From Neptuniibacter marinus (lineage in GTDB: Bacteria; Pseudomonadota; Gammaproteobacteria; Pseudomonadales; Balneatricaceae), in the NCBI RefSeq assembly GCF_001597725.1, contig NZ_LUTR01000025.1:1-48487 (forward strand): a stretch of DNA of 48,487 nt, in the 5' to 3' direction. How positions within the stretch are numbered: position 1 is the first letter of the stretch; each line of letters begins with the position of its first letter. Shown piece after piece: positions 29,063 to 39,662 of this stretch. The notes beneath the pieces were generated by a model. It made no database searches. It was not told the origin of the DNA and saw only the letters and a program-made list of their open reading frames with translations. A program made the position numbers and the translations under genes.

Positions 29063-29587
29063 ATGAGAAGTGCTTTGATTAAACCGACAGAACAGCAATT
29101 AGAACTTATATGCCAGCAACTAGGGCGTACACCACGAGGTTTAGCAGGAATTGCCGTACAGAATGAGCAGGGTGTTCCCCTCGTTTTACAGATGGAGGCT
29201 TTAGTTGATGATAAGCCGTTTCCGACTCTATTTTGGTTATCGAGTAAAGATATCTACCAAGCGATAGCGGAGATTGAGACTTCAGGAACTGTAAAGCAGT
29301 TGGAGCAGGAGTTGCTGGAAGATGAAGCTCTTCTTTCTGAGCACCTTGCCGATCAGCAACGTTATGTGGATCTGCGCTGGTCCACCGTAACTGATGATCA
29401 AAAATCACGAATTGATCATTTAGGTTTTACTCATCTCTATCAACAGTATGGGATCGGCGGTATCTCCCAGTGGGACAAAATCCGCTGCCTGCATATGCAG
29501 TATGCCTATCATCTGGCTGAAGGCTCCGTGATTGGACGAATATTAGATCAGCGCTTTGATCTTGCCTCCCTACAAGTAACACGTTAA
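29063..29587 (+). CDS. DUF501 family protein
   Basis: A 174-residue protein with the DUF501 features: PFPTLFWLSSKDIYQAIAEI (~52-71), LEQELLEDEALLSEHLADQQ and YVDLRWS, then YGIGGISQWDKIRCLHMQYA (~130-149). The conserved C-L-H and G-GG motifs are intact, hinting at a metal or nucleotide site, but no function is established. The ATG at 29063 is preferred because it starts where homology-like sequence begins; a TTG at 29030 would add 11 residues. It follows recG by ~56 bases and may be its third operon partner. Confidence 0.8.
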   Translation: MRSALIKPTEQQLELICQQLGRTPRGLAGIAVQNEQGVPLVLQMEALVDDKPFPTLFWLSSKDIYQAIAEIETSGTVKQLEQELLEDEALLSEHLADQQRYVDLRWSTVTDDQKSRIDHLGFTHLYQQYGIGGISQWDKIRCLHMQYAYHLAEGSVIGRILDQRFDLASLQVTR

Positions 29588-29676
29588 ATGACCAGTAGAA
29601 ATCTTATCTACGGAAAGTTGCTAACTTCTTGTTTATACTCAAGGGGCCGTTGTCGTTAATTACACAGGAGTTTTAA

Positions 29677-32600
29677 ATGCTTAGCCGGACTATGCGCAGC
29701 ATGTGTGGGTGTTTTTTAGTACTCTTTGGTTTATCACTGCATCTTAACGCGGCTACGGTTACTTATGATTTTAGTTCTGGTAATCACACCTCTTTACGAG
29801 GTAGTAATACAACGCTTACTGCGACTAGTGATCTAAGCAGCTTTACTGACTCCAATATAAATACTCAGAACGGTTCAAGTGCCAGTTATAGCGCCTCTAC
29901 TCGCCGCCATTATCCGAAAATGTTGTATCGATTTTCGATCAATGAAGATGCAGCCGATATTAATTCCATTGCCGCTACATGGGTCGGGCTGGGTGATCAT
30001 TCGAGTAATGATCAGCGGGGTGCTCGACTCTATATCCGTAATTTTAATGGTAGTTTCGAGCGGCTTGATAGTAGCAGAAGCTCAAGTCTTGATACGTTGA
30101 CTGGATCGGTCTCTTCTAATATCTCTAATTACATCGATAATGGAGAAATTGAAATATTATCGGTTAACCGTGGGCGGAAACAGAATAATAATCAAAGCGC
30201 TACACACTATACCGGTTATGTGAAAATTGAGTTAGAAACCACGTCAATAGCTCTGCCTAGCCCGCGTTTAGAGTATCAGTTTGATGACTGTTCACTGGCA
30301 ACGGGTGTAACCGATAGCGCTGGGTTTTATGATGGAACGGCTAATAATACAGACAGCCTGAGCAGCGAAAAAGTTATCAACAGAGGCTTGGATCTTAGTG
30401 AAACCGGCACGCTTGATTGGATTACTGTGCCGCAAAGCGCAGTAAACGGGTTAAATGACTTTAGTTTCTCTATTTGGATTAAAACCGCCGTTTCTAAATC
30501 TCAGCAAGAGATTTTTCATGCCTTAGGAAGTTCTACCAGTGATGATGAGATTGAGATCTATCTCGTTAATAGTACTCAAGTGAGGCTGAACGTAGGAGAT
30601 AGCGGTACGACAATCAACGCTGGCACTACACTGACCGATGACAGTTGGCATCATTTACTCGTAACCCGTAGCGGCAATGGAATGTGCCTCTATGTCGATG
30701 GCGGGCTCGCGGGTTGCCACACCTCAGGTAGTGCAGGACAGATTTCGATCAATAATGCTTCGGCGGTTGTGATAGGACAAGAGCAAGACGCCTTTGGCGG
30801 GAGTTTCAGTAGCAGCCAAGCTTTTGATGGTTATATGGATGAATTTAAAATTTATGCTGCTGAGTTAGATGCCTCTCATGCTAGCCAAATCTATATGAAC
30901 GAAGGTAATGGTTTAAATGCCGACGGCAGTGCCCGCGAACCAGTAACCTGCATTAGTGTATTACCGACGCCATTAGCAGAATATCGTTTAGATGAAGGGA
31001 GTTGGAGCGGTGCCAGTGGTGAAATATTAGATAATGTGGGCAGTAATAACGGCTCTATTGTTGATACTGGTAGCGGAAATGTCAGCAGTATTTTTGACGG
31101 TAAGATCTGCCGAGCAGGGACTATCGGCCAAAATACATCAACCGCTGAACAGTATGCGATTGATACCACAATCGACATTGATGACCAGGTAGGTAATACA
31201 GGGACGATCAGCTTTTGGTACCGGTCTTCTACCACATGGGGTTCAGATGGTCGTAAAGTATTACTTAGTGCTGCAACAGCGAATCCAAACAATAAGTATT
31301 TTTTCTTAACAGAAGAGACAAATAGCCGTTTAAGGTTTGGTTTGGAAAATGCCTCGGACGCTGATTATCGCTTCTTCTCCTCAAATACATTTAGCTATGG
31401 TTCATCTGATTGGGTGCACCTTGTTGTAACATGGGATATGAACAACCAGCAAATGCAGCTATTTGTAAATGGGGTACAGGAGATAAACAGCAGTATTCCA
31501 TCAAATCAGGATATTGGTGAACTGCTATCGCTTTATGTAGGTGATAATCGTGGTAGTTATATTGCGGGTGCAGGTGCCAATTCTGCACATGGTGATGTGG
31601 ATGAAATACTTATCTTTGATTCTGTATTAAGCAACGCAGATATATCTACTATCTACACTAATCAAAATGCAGGCAAAAACTATGATGGTTCTTTGCGGTC
31701 CGGTTGTGTTGCGTTAGCCGATTGGCATTTTGATGAAAGTGGTTGGAATGGAACCGCTGACGAAGTTGAAGATAGTAGTAGTAATGATAACCACGGAGTG
31801 GCTCAAAATGCTGATACAATTTCCTCTGGAGCTATTTGTCGGGCGGGTGATTTCGATGGTATTGCGGATTATTTATCGGCTACTGATCTGTCGCAGTTAC
31901 AGACGACTGCGAGTTTGAGCTTTTGGATTAAAACCACTCAAGTTGGAAATAATGTAGCTTGGCGAGCACCGGGAGTGGCAGGTATAGAGGAAAACGGTGG
32001 TGCTGATGATATCTTTTGGGGGTGGATCGATGCATCAGGGCATATAGGGTTGACCGTGGGAGATGATTACGGGACGACCAAGTCTAATGCAGTGATCAAT
32101 GATGATGATTGGCACCATGTGGTTTTAACACGAGAGGCAGTGTCGGGTGAATATAAAATTTACATCGACGGAGCGTTGGATAAAAGCGGAACAAGCTCTA
32201 CGGGTGATATTGGTAATGGCTTTTCATCCATCGGACGTATGGAGAATACCCAAGGGACGCCCGTTTACTTCGAAGGTCAGTTGGATGAAGTTATTATTTT
32301 TGAAGATGTATTAGCCGATAGTGATGTCAGCGATATCTATGCCAATCAAGTTGCGGGTAAAAACTGGAATGGTACTCTTCGAGAAGAGTGCGCTTCGGCA
32401 GTCTCCTACTACGAGATCAGCCATAGCTCACCTGCTCTTACCTGTGAAGCGGCGACTGTAACCATTACAGCTAAAGATGAAACAGGACAAAGTATTGCGC
32501 CTGAAAGTGGCACCACGATTAGCTTATCGAGTGAATTAGTTTCTGGTGCTAATGTAGCCAATACCTTTAGCCCAGCAACCTACACCTTTGATGGCACATC

Positions 32601-34611
32601 CATGGCGACTACGGTTCAGTTGATACGTACCTCCGTTGGAGTGCTTGATATCGATGTGGATGATGGCTCGGCAACGGATCGTGACGGAGATATTACTGAT
32701 CCCGATATTGAGTATGCTGACGCCGCATTTAAGTTTTATGCCGATGGAGTGTTGGATGGGATCGATATTCAGATTGCCGGTAAGCTGAATAATATCGCGC
32801 CGAACGCCCAAGTTGTAACAATTAAAGCGATTCAGACTGACCCTGACACGGGTAGATGCACGGCATTGAAGCCCGGATCGGGCATTAATGTTGGATTTGG
32901 TTACCAATGCATATCGCCCAATACGTGCGCTGCTGATGATGCCTTGTTTGTGAACGGTAATGGGACTCCTGCGCCTGGTGTTGATCTAGCAGGAACTCCA
33001 ACTTATGTTACTTCTGCTGTTGATTTCAATGCTGCCGGTGAGGGTGAAATCGTTTTTGATTATAGAGATGCTGGGCAAATTCAGCTGTTTGCGCAAGCCG
33101 AGGTAGAGGTGACCGGAGGGAGCGGTACAGCGACAATTGCGGGCAGTAGTAACTCGTTTATCGTTAGACCTTTTGCCTTTGGGTTTTCTTCTATTCAGGC
33201 CGGTTCAGTAGATAATCCACAAGGTGATGAGACTTCAGGTTCTGGCTTTACCTCTGCTGGAAGCGATTTCGATGTCACTGTTAATGCCTATCTTTACCAA
33301 ACGGCTTACGACACAGATCAAAATGGTGTGCCTGATGCAGGTGTGGATGTCACTGTAGGTAATGACGTGACGCCTAATTTCGCTGGCGATGTTGAGTTAA
33401 GTGTTGATTCTTTTACACCGGCGAGTGGTATAGAAGGTAATTTAACAGGTGAGACTCCTCTAACGTTTGAGTCATATTTAACCCGAGGTGGCACGGCAGT
33501 CACCGGAACTCTTCAATATGATGAAGTGGGTAGTATCAATATAAAAGCATCCCTTGCTAATTATCTGGGTAGTATCGCCGGGGATGTTACCAGTGTGCCA
33601 GTCAAGATTGGGCGTTTCTACCCCGACCACTTTGCGATTGTTAGTGATAGTATTGTGGCAAGTTGCTCATCTTCATTTACTTATATGCAGCAACCTTTTG
33701 CTGAGTTTAAGTACACTATAGAGGCTCGGCCAGCAGGGGTAACTGATAGTACGGCGAGTGATGAGCGTCGGATTACTCAAAATTATGATTATAACGAATA
33801 CAGCGGGACTGCAACTATTCAAGCAGAAGCTGAAAATGATAATTTAGGTATAGATTTAGGCGGGAGGCTGGGAGGTTATTCTAATAGTGATAATTGGCAA
33901 TTGGGTGAATATACCTTTGATAGCACAAGCACCTTCTTTAGCCGAAATCCAGATGCGGCGGGGCTAGAAGATGGCCCGTTTAATAAACTTCAGCTAGGCC
34001 TAAGTATTTCAAGTGAGCGAGATACTAGAGGGTTCTCTACGAGCGAACTTACAATGAATGCTGCAGATAATAACGATTGCGTTGTCGATGGTAACTGTTC
34101 AGCGGCCGCTATAGGTGGAGAGCAAATTCTGCGTTATGGCCGCCTGCAAATTCAATCAGTTCATGGGCCTGAGAGTGAAGATCTTGAGGTACCTTTCTCT
34201 GTGCAATATTGGGATGGTAGCGCTTTTGTAACTAGCCTTGACGACAGTTGTACGGTAATACCTTTAAGCTCAATTGCTTTCGATAGTACTCTAAGTGGAG
34301 TGACTGATGCCGAGCGAACAGTGTCTGTTGGCGATGGTAGTACGATAGGCTCGTTAAATATTACAGGTGTTAATGCTGCGGCAACCGCGGGTGAATTTAA
34401 TTTAGGCTTTAGTGCGCCGGGCGTTGGAACTGGAGGCGATGATAATACAGGATCTTTCCCTGTCGCAGTGGTCAATCTTGATGCTTGGTTACGCTATGAT
34501 TGGAATCAAGATGGTAGTGGCGATGATGCTAACCTTCCGGATGCAATAGTGACGTTTGGACGTGCACGCGGCAGTGATCGTATGATCTTCTGGCAGGAGC
34601 GTTACCAGTAA
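29677..34611 (+). CDS. Giant secreted LamG-repeat protein with MshQ/DUF6701 C-terminus
   Basis: A 1644-residue protein with signal peptide (~1-25, ending LNA). After a Ser/Asn-rich N-terminal domain (~26-190) come three LamG/concanavalin-like domains at about 195-410, 430-645 and 690-895; each begins LEYQFDD/LAEYRLDE/LADWHFDE and contains SFSIWIK- or SFWYRSS-type strands and ends near a short Cys motif. The rest (~900-1644) is immunoglobulin-like and ends WLRYDWNQDGSGDD...RGSDRMIFWQERYQ, which is the C-terminal signature of MSHA-pilus protein MshQ (DUF6701). Likely exported and cell-surface or pilus-associated, possibly adhesive; function is inference. AGGAG precedes the ATG. No pilin genes are in the window. 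A strong terminator follows. Confidence 0.85.
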   Translation: MLSRTMRSMCGCFLVLFGLSLHLNAATVTYDFSSGNHTSLRGSNTTLTATSDLSSFTDSNINTQNGSSASYSASTRRHYPKMLYRFSINEDAADINSIAATWVGLGDHSSNDQRGARLYIRNFNGSFERLDSSRSSSLDTLTGSVSSNISNYIDNGEIEILSVNRGRKQNNNQSATHYTGYVKIELETTSIALPSPRLEYQFDDCSLATGVTDSAGFYDGTANNTDSLSSEKVINRGLDLSETGTLDWITVPQSAVNGLNDFSFSIWIKTAVSKSQQEIFHALGSSTSDDEIEIYLVNSTQVRLNVGDSGTTINAGTTLTDDSWHHLLVTRSGNGMCLYVDGGLAGCHTSGSAGQISINNASAVVIGQEQDAFGGSFSSSQAFDGYMDEFKIYAAELDASHASQIYMNEGNGLNADGSAREPVTCISVLPTPLAEYRLDEGSWSGASGEILDNVGSNNGSIVDTGSGNVSSIFDGKICRAGTIGQNTSTAEQYAIDTTIDIDDQVGNTGTISFWYRSSTTWGSDGRKVLLSAATANPNNKYFFLTEETNSRLRFGLENASDADYRFFSSNTFSYGSSDWVHLVVTWDMNNQQMQLFVNGVQEINSSIPSNQDIGELLSLYVGDNRGSYIAGAGANSAHGDVDEILIFDSVLSNADISTIYTNQNAGKNYDGSLRSGCVALADWHFDESGWNGTADEVEDSSSNDNHGVAQNADTISSGAICRAGDFDGIADYLSATDLSQLQTTASLSFWIKTTQVGNNVAWRAPGVAGIEENGGADDIFWGWIDASGHIGLTVGDDYGTTKSNAVINDDDWHHVVLTREAVSGEYKIYIDGALDKSGTSSTGDIGNGFSSIGRMENTQGTPVYFEGQLDEVIIFEDVLADSDVSDIYANQVAGKNWNGTLREECASAVSYYEISHSSPALTCEAATVTITAKDETGQSIAPESGTTISLSSELVSGANVANTFSPATYTFDGTSMATTVQLIRTSVGVLDIDVDDGSATDRDGDITDPDIEYADAAFKFYADGVLDGIDIQIAGKLNNIAPNAQVVTIKAIQTDPDTGRCTALKPGSGINVGFGYQCISPNTCAADDALFVNGNGTPAPGVDLAGTPTYVTSAVDFNAAGEGEIVFDYRDAGQIQLFAQAEVEVTGGSGTATIAGSSNSFIVRPFAFGFSSIQAGSVDNPQGDETSGSGFTSAGSDFDVTVNAYLYQTAYDTDQNGVPDAGVDVTVGNDVTPNFAGDVELSVDSFTPASGIEGNLTGETPLTFESYLTRGGTAVTGTLQYDEVGSINIKASLANYLGSIAGDVTSVPVKIGRFYPDHFAIVSDSIVASCSSSFTYMQQPFAEFKYTIEARPAGVTDSTASDERRITQNYDYNEYSGTATIQAEAENDNLGIDLGGRLGGYSNSDNWQLGEYTFDSTSTFFSRNPDAAGLEDGPFNKLQLGLSISSERDTRGFSTSELTMNAADNNDCVVDGNCSAAAIGGEQILRYGRLQIQSVHGPESEDLEVPFSVQYWDGSAFVTSLDDSCTVIPLSSIAFDSTLSGVTDAERTVSVGDGSTIGSLNITGVNAAATAGEFNLGFSAPGVGTGGDDNTGSFPVAVVNLDAWLRYDWNQDGSGDDANLPDAIVTFGRARGSDRMIFWQERYQ

Positions 34612-34630
34612 GCTTGGGTGGTCTTTAGAC

Positions 34631-34664
34631 AATAAAAAAGCAGGCTAGGCCTGCTTTTTTATTG
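34631..34664. terminator. Bidirectional terminator after the giant LamG gene
   Basis: AATAAAAAAGCAGGC (34631-34645) is complementary to GCCTGCTTTTTTATT at 34649-34663. The GC core AGCAGGC/GCCTGCT is flanked by A- and T-runs, so it works in both directions, serving also the convergent ferredoxin gene. Confidence 0.92.
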
Positions 34665-34681
34665 TACCAAGGGAAATACAA

Positions 34682-34948
<267 letters not shown>

Positions 34949-34955
34949 CTATAAA

Positions 34956-35462
<507 letters not shown>

Positions 35463-35630
35463 TTAAAACTCGCTAATCAAGTTCTAGTGACATAGCAAGT
35501 TTGCGATTGCGGCATATTATCCGAATTGTTCGGGCTGTACAAATACTATAATGGAATGTGTTGATCTCTATCGGTTATAAAAAAACAATTTATTATTACA
35601 AATAACTATAAGTATTTTAGGGGTATTAGT

Positions 35631-36887
35631 GTGATTCGGTCATGGAGAATAGGTTTTGTTGCTCTGATATTGGTCGCTTTATCAGGGTGCCAAGCTTTGC
35701 AAAAAGTTGATCAGGGTTTATATCAAGTGGCGGAGTCTGTTAGTGAGCGTGATCGCATTACTGGGCGGCGTAGTTTGAGTATGGCTAATCGTAGTGCGCA
35801 GATCGAGCAGGGAAATGCCTATGTTGAAAAGATCATCGCACAAGAGCAAAAAAATAAACGTCCGATCAATGCAGCAATTAGCCGGACGCAATATCAGCGC
35901 CTTGTTCGTGTCTTTGACCGTATTCACCAAGTCTCTCATCTGAAGCAAGAGCGTTGGCAGCCGCTGCTAATTAAGCGTAATTCATTTAACGCATTTACTA
36001 CAGGTGGCACTTATATTGTTGTTCACTCGCAGTTGATGACGGATTTGAAAGATGATGCCGAGCTTGCCGCTGTACTGGGGCATGAGATAGCACATACTGT
36101 GGCTAATCATGTTTATGAGCGTCAAACACATGCACAGGTTAGTGCCTTGGTTGGTTCTAATTCTGCGGGCCGTAGTGGATATCAAGCTGCATTTACCCAT
36201 GAAAGTGAGCGAGAAGCGGACCGTATTGGTATTTTGTATACAGCGCTGGCGGGTTATGACCCTCTCGCTGCAAGCCGTATTTGGCAGCGTAAATATACGC
36301 AGGAGGGGAATGCTCGTGCGCTGTTTCACCATGATCACCCTGTGAATGCCGAACGTTATCAAGAAGCAAAAGCTGTAGGTACAAAGGTACTGCCCTATTA
36401 CAAAAAGAATCAAATTAATCCACGCGCTGCTGCCCTGCTAGATAATAATGTGCTGTGGCAAAAAAATAATAATGAAGTTGCTGCAGGTGAAGGGGGTGGG
36501 GTTACAGCATTGTTATCGACTGCTCTAGGCGCATATGTTCAGCATCAGCAAGCTAAAGGTGAAGAGTTACGTCAGCTTCAGCAAGCGAATTTTGTTAAGT
36601 CGGTGGAGTCTGTTCTCAAGGTTGAGTCAACGCGTAAGGCGGGGTCTCATCTTTTAGATACCCGTTGGCGCTATGCTGCTAATGGACCTACTTTAACTAA
36701 TGTTGTGATGGGGTTGTATCTAAAACGTAATGGAAAAATAGAGCGTTATGTTTCCCATGTGAACGGGTATATAAAACCAGGACAAGTTTTTACAGCGAAG
36801 TTTTCACTGCCAAACTCGCTTAATGTTGATGACCTTAAAAAATACAGCGCCAAGTTATATTTAGACGATGTGCAAGCTGCACGTTAA
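35631..36887 (+). CDS. M48-family metalloprotease lipoprotein
   Basis: A 418-residue protein with a lipoprotein signal: MIRSWRIGFVALILVALSGC, lipobox LSGC at ~17-20. The zinc site is HEIAH in AAVLGHEIAHTVANHVYE (~144-161), with the third ligand in ESEREADRIG (~189-198). It belongs to the LoiP/YcaL/BepA-like M48 periplasmic peptidases that act in outer-membrane protein quality control. The C-terminal ~110 residues form an extra beta-rich domain (SHLLDTRWRYAANGPTLTNV) that I do not recognise. The start is a GTG. Single gene. Confidence 0.88.
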   Translation: MIRSWRIGFVALILVALSGCQALQKVDQGLYQVAESVSERDRITGRRSLSMANRSAQIEQGNAYVEKIIAQEQKNKRPINAAISRTQYQRLVRVFDRIHQVSHLKQERWQPLLIKRNSFNAFTTGGTYIVVHSQLMTDLKDDAELAAVLGHEIAHTVANHVYERQTHAQVSALVGSNSAGRSGYQAAFTHESEREADRIGILYTALAGYDPLAASRIWQRKYTQEGNARALFHHDHPVNAERYQEAKAVGTKVLPYYKKNQINPRAAALLDNNVLWQKNNNEVAAGEGGGVTALLSTALGAYVQHQQAKGEELRQLQQANFVKSVESVLKVESTRKAGSHLLDTRWRYAANGPTLTNVVMGLYLKRNGKIERYVSHVNGYIKPGQVFTAKFSLPNSLNVDDLKKYSAKLYLDDVQAAR

Positions 36888-36998
36888 TTTTACTTTATAT
36901 AAGTGTTTTTATAAGAGACTTAATCTTTCTGTAACTTATTGAGTGTAGTGACTACTATATAATGCGTATCTGATTTAGTGGACGGTAGTTAAAGGTAT

Positions 36999-37622
36999 AT
37001 GTCACGAAGGACCAAAGAAGAAGCAGAACAAACACGCCAGTTGCTTTTGGATACAGCATTAACTTTATTTGCTGAGAGAGGTATCTCTAATACTAGCTTG
37101 AAGGATGTTGCGTCAGCGGCGGGGCTGACTCACGGTGCGCTTTATTGGCATTTTAAAAACCGTACCAACCTTGTTGAGGCGCTGTATGATGAATGTCGTT
37201 TTCCTATAGACGATATATTTATCGATCAGCTGCAATCGGCACGACAAGATGCGTTAGAGTCATTGGGTGAATTTATCACGCAGTGGAGCGCGCTCATATT
37301 AGCCGAAGGGCGCCCTGCACGTATCTGGCAGGTTTTCCATCAAGGTGTTGCTCACACAGTTGAGCTACAAGCAATCTCGGATAAGATTCGGGATGAACAC
37401 CGAGAGTGGTTACATCTATTAGCAAAAATTGTTAAAAAAGCACGTAAGCAGAAGCGGATTGCTCAGAAGCCTTCACGGGGAGGCGATCCTATACCGGCCG
37501 CAGCTTTAGGTTTGATTATGGGTATTACAACAAGTATTCGTAATACGGGATCTGGATTGGTCGATAGTAAGCAGCAAATTAAATATCTTACTCAGCACTT
37601 TTTATATGGTTTGGAGATATAA
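36999..37622 (+). CDS. TetR-family regulator, AcrR/TtgR-like
   Basis: A 207-residue protein. The TetR helix-turn-helix is at ~25-55 (TSLKDVASAAGLTHGALYWH, then FKNRTNLVEAL). The RTKEEAEQTRQLLLDTAL start and the C-terminal ligand domain resemble AcrR/TtgR/MexR-type repressors of RND efflux pumps. No pump is adjacent on either side, so the target is elsewhere or the protein has another role. Its stop lies within a 12-bp inverted repeat shared with the convergent rsmD. Confidence 0.88.
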   Translation: MSRRTKEEAEQTRQLLLDTALTLFAERGISNTSLKDVASAAGLTHGALYWHFKNRTNLVEALYDECRFPIDDIFIDQLQSARQDALESLGEFITQWSALILAEGRPARIWQVFHQGVAHTVELQAISDKIRDEHREWLHLLAKIVKKARKQKRIAQKPSRGGDPIPAAALGLIMGITTSIRNTGSGLVDSKQQIKYLTQHFLYGLEI

Positions 37623-37659
37623 GCAGAATAATAAATGCTTATATCTCAGATTCTGAGAT
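37614..37659. repeat. Inverted repeats over the converging ends of the TetR gene and rsmD
   Basis: GAGATATAAGCA (37614-37625) and TGCTTATATCTC (37636-37647) form a perfect 12-bp stem with a 10-base loop that includes both stop codons. A second palindrome, ATCTCAGA-T-TCTGAGAT (37643-37659), overlaps it and lies in the rsmD C-terminal codons. It lacks long T-runs; a bidirectional transcription barrier is plausible. Confidence 0.7.
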
Positions 37660-38265
37660 TCGTTGATATAGGCGGTAAGTAACCTGCCCCGCCGTTTTTT
37701 TACGATGCTCATGCCAATGGGCTGGAACGTTGGGGTCTATAAGTTCTGCTTCGGTTTCAATGTAGATATAAGCGTTGTCGCGGAGCAAATTTCTCTTTTC
37801 CAGTAGTTCACAGCAGGGAGCTATTAGGTTTTTCCTAAAGGGTGGGTCCATAAAGATTAGGTCATACTGACTTTCCTGATCTTGTAGTCGAGACTCCAGC
37901 CATTCTAGTACATCAGCTTGAATAACCTCTCCATTTTGAGCTTTTAAACGCTGTAGATTGTTATTTAATTGACGAGCGGCTGCCGTATCTTTCTCTATAA
38001 AGGTGGTACGTTCCGCTCCTCGAGAGAGAGCCTCCAAGCCCAGAGCACCACTACCGCTAAACAGATCTAAAGATTGAGCGCCGGGTACAATCGTTTGTAT
38101 CCAATTAAATAGTGTTTCTCTGACACGATCAGGTGTAGGGCGTAAGCCTTCTATGGCTAAAAACTCAAGTTTACGTCCTCTCCATTCACCACCAATAATA
38201 CGTAGCTGAGAGCTTGGTGCAGATGGTTTGCCTTGTTTGCGACGAGGTGGGTTTTTATGGCTCAT
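37639..38265 (-). CDS. rsmD: 16S rRNA m2G966 methyltransferase
   Basis: A 208-residue Rossmann-fold methyltransferase. The SAM loop is SLDLFSGSGALGLEALSRGA (~58-77), and the catalytic D-P-P-F motif occurs as LIFMDPPFRKNL (~137-148). GRKLEF and PTPDRVRETLFNW are typical RsmD blocks. It methylates G966 in 16S rRNA. It starts 9 bases after the M16-like gene, on the same strand. Confidence 0.96.
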   Translation of the reverse strand: MSHKNPPRRKQGKPSAPSSQLRIIGGEWRGRKLEFLAIEGLRPTPDRVRETLFNWIQTIVPGAQSLDLFSGSGALGLEALSRGAERTTFIEKDTAAARQLNNNLQRLKAQNGEVIQADVLEWLESRLQDQESQYDLIFMDPPFRKNLIAPCCELLEKRNLLRDNAYIYIETEAELIDPNVPAHWHEHRKKTAGQVTYRLYQRISESEI

Positions 38266-38274
38266 TTATGGTCC

Positions 38275-39468
38275 TTAAAGCACTGGTGATTGGAAAAGGC
38301 TAATAGGTTGCGATCTATCCAGTGCTTGCTGTGTCTGCTTAATAATATCATCCGCGTCTTGATCTAGAATCTGATCAATATAGATTTCCATTGTATCAGT
38401 TGGCAGCTGATAAAAAGCGATTAAGCTCAAAGCGGTGACTTGGTTCATATTGTCACGCATACGTTCTTGCCAGTTTGCTGCGAGTCGGTTTTTACTCTGC
38501 TCAACTAAATCCTCATTAATCTGTTGCTGTAGTTGAGGCAGAATAGGCTCGGGGTTCTGATCGCCTTCAAAAATAAGCGCCTGAAAACCTATATCCTTGA
38601 GGGAAGCCCAGAGAATGCGGAAGTTTAGTTTGTGTTGTTCTTTGTATTCGGTCAGTAGATCTTGCACGACTTGAGCGGTAATGCGGTGCGTAACAAAGTC
38701 CTGTGATGCTCGCGGAGGAAGAGATTGCCCAAGCAGTAAACGGAATCTATCGCCTAGGCTTTGTTCGCGAACCAGCGCGGCGCTATTAATTTGAGCTTTT
38801 TGGGTTTGGTGTGATTGTAGCGAGTGTGGCAGTTGCTCCTCAATAACCTCAACATAATCCTCCGCATCCTCTCCACTGATAGCAAATATAGGTGCGTCAA
38901 ATAACCCAAGATAGGCGTCGTTAAGCAGACTGAGTACGGCAGTATTATTACTGGGTTGGAGTTGTTGATAGAAATAGTTAATCAATTTTTGTTCTTCTGA
39001 TTGATCAGCCAAATAGTAACGTGCCTGAATTTTTGTAAACGGCTCCTTCCAGCGAACACTATCAACCGGCTTATTTAGGGTTTGCCATATAGTGTTGAGC
39101 TCTGGTAATGGTTGGCCGCTAGCCCAAGATAAAGTAACTTCGATACGGTCTTGCTTAGGATTGACGTTATAACTATAGGTGGGGCTGGCTAAAGACCGTA
39201 AACGTTGCTGTAAAATTAAGCTTTTTAATTGCTGAAGTTGTTGTTGAGTATTATTGAGCGCTGGCTGAGTAGCTAAAAGAAAAACCAGCTGCATCGGTTG
39301 GTCGTCCAGTTCCATCCAATAGATGGTTTTACTGTCGTTGTTTTCGATGCTGTGATACTTAACCGCACCGGGTCCCATCGATGAAAGAATAAGAATGGCA
39401 ATGAGGCTGAACCATACTAAGCCTACAAGATATTTGCGATTGAAAATGGGGCGGTACTCGTTTGTCAT
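38275..39468 (-). CDS. Membrane-anchored M16-like protein, catalytically incomplete
   Basis: A 397-residue protein with one N-terminal membrane span (~14-30, VGLVWFSLIAILILSSM) and a periplasmic body. Its strand-helix pattern (MQLVFLLATQPALNNTQQQL; LKSLILQQRLRSL) and its position upstream of rsmD and divergent from ftsY match the non-catalytic M16 (pitrilysin-like) member found there in pseudomonads. No HxxEH zinc motif is present. In those relatives a second, catalytic M16 gene sits between it and ftsY; that gene is missing here. The family assignment is tentative because sequence similarity is weak to the eye. Confidence 0.55.
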   Translation of the reverse strand: MTNEYRPIFNRKYLVGLVWFSLIAILILSSMGPGAVKYHSIENNDSKTIYWMELDDQPMQLVFLLATQPALNNTQQQLQQLKSLILQQRLRSLASPTYSYNVNPKQDRIEVTLSWASGQPLPELNTIWQTLNKPVDSVRWKEPFTKIQARYYLADQSEEQKLINYFYQQLQPSNNTAVLSLLNDAYLGLFDAPIFAISGEDAEDYVEVIEEQLPHSLQSHQTQKAQINSAALVREQSLGDRFRLLLGQSLPPRASQDFVTHRITAQVVQDLLTEYKEQHKLNFRILWASLKDIGFQALIFEGDQNPEPILPQLQQQINEDLVEQSKNRLAANWQERMRDNMNQVTALSLIAFYQLPTDTMEIYIDQILDQDADDIIKQTQQALDRSQPISLFQSPVL

Positions 39469-39512
39469 CTTGAAGATTCTCAGGCACTAAATGTTCATAT
39501 AACGGCGCTTTG

Positions 39513-39535
39513 GCTTAAACCAATTTGGCCTAAGC
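39513..39535. repeat. Imperfect palindrome in the rsmD-side/ftsY-side divergent gap
   Basis: GCTTA (39513-39517) and CCAA (39520-39523) pair with TTGG and TAAGC (39525-39535), with a two-base mismatch between the two stem parts. The 23-base dyad lies 45 bases upstream of the M16-like gene, so it could be an operator. Confidence 0.4.
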
Positions 39536-39662
39536 ATAAAGATAGAACCGCTTGGGTCTCTGATCTGGGTTATGCTGCCGATTTACTGTGATAAGATACC
39601 AGACTTTGTCGATGAACTGCTGATTTTTCAGTTGTTATAAGGTAATTGAGAGTGGATAGCGG

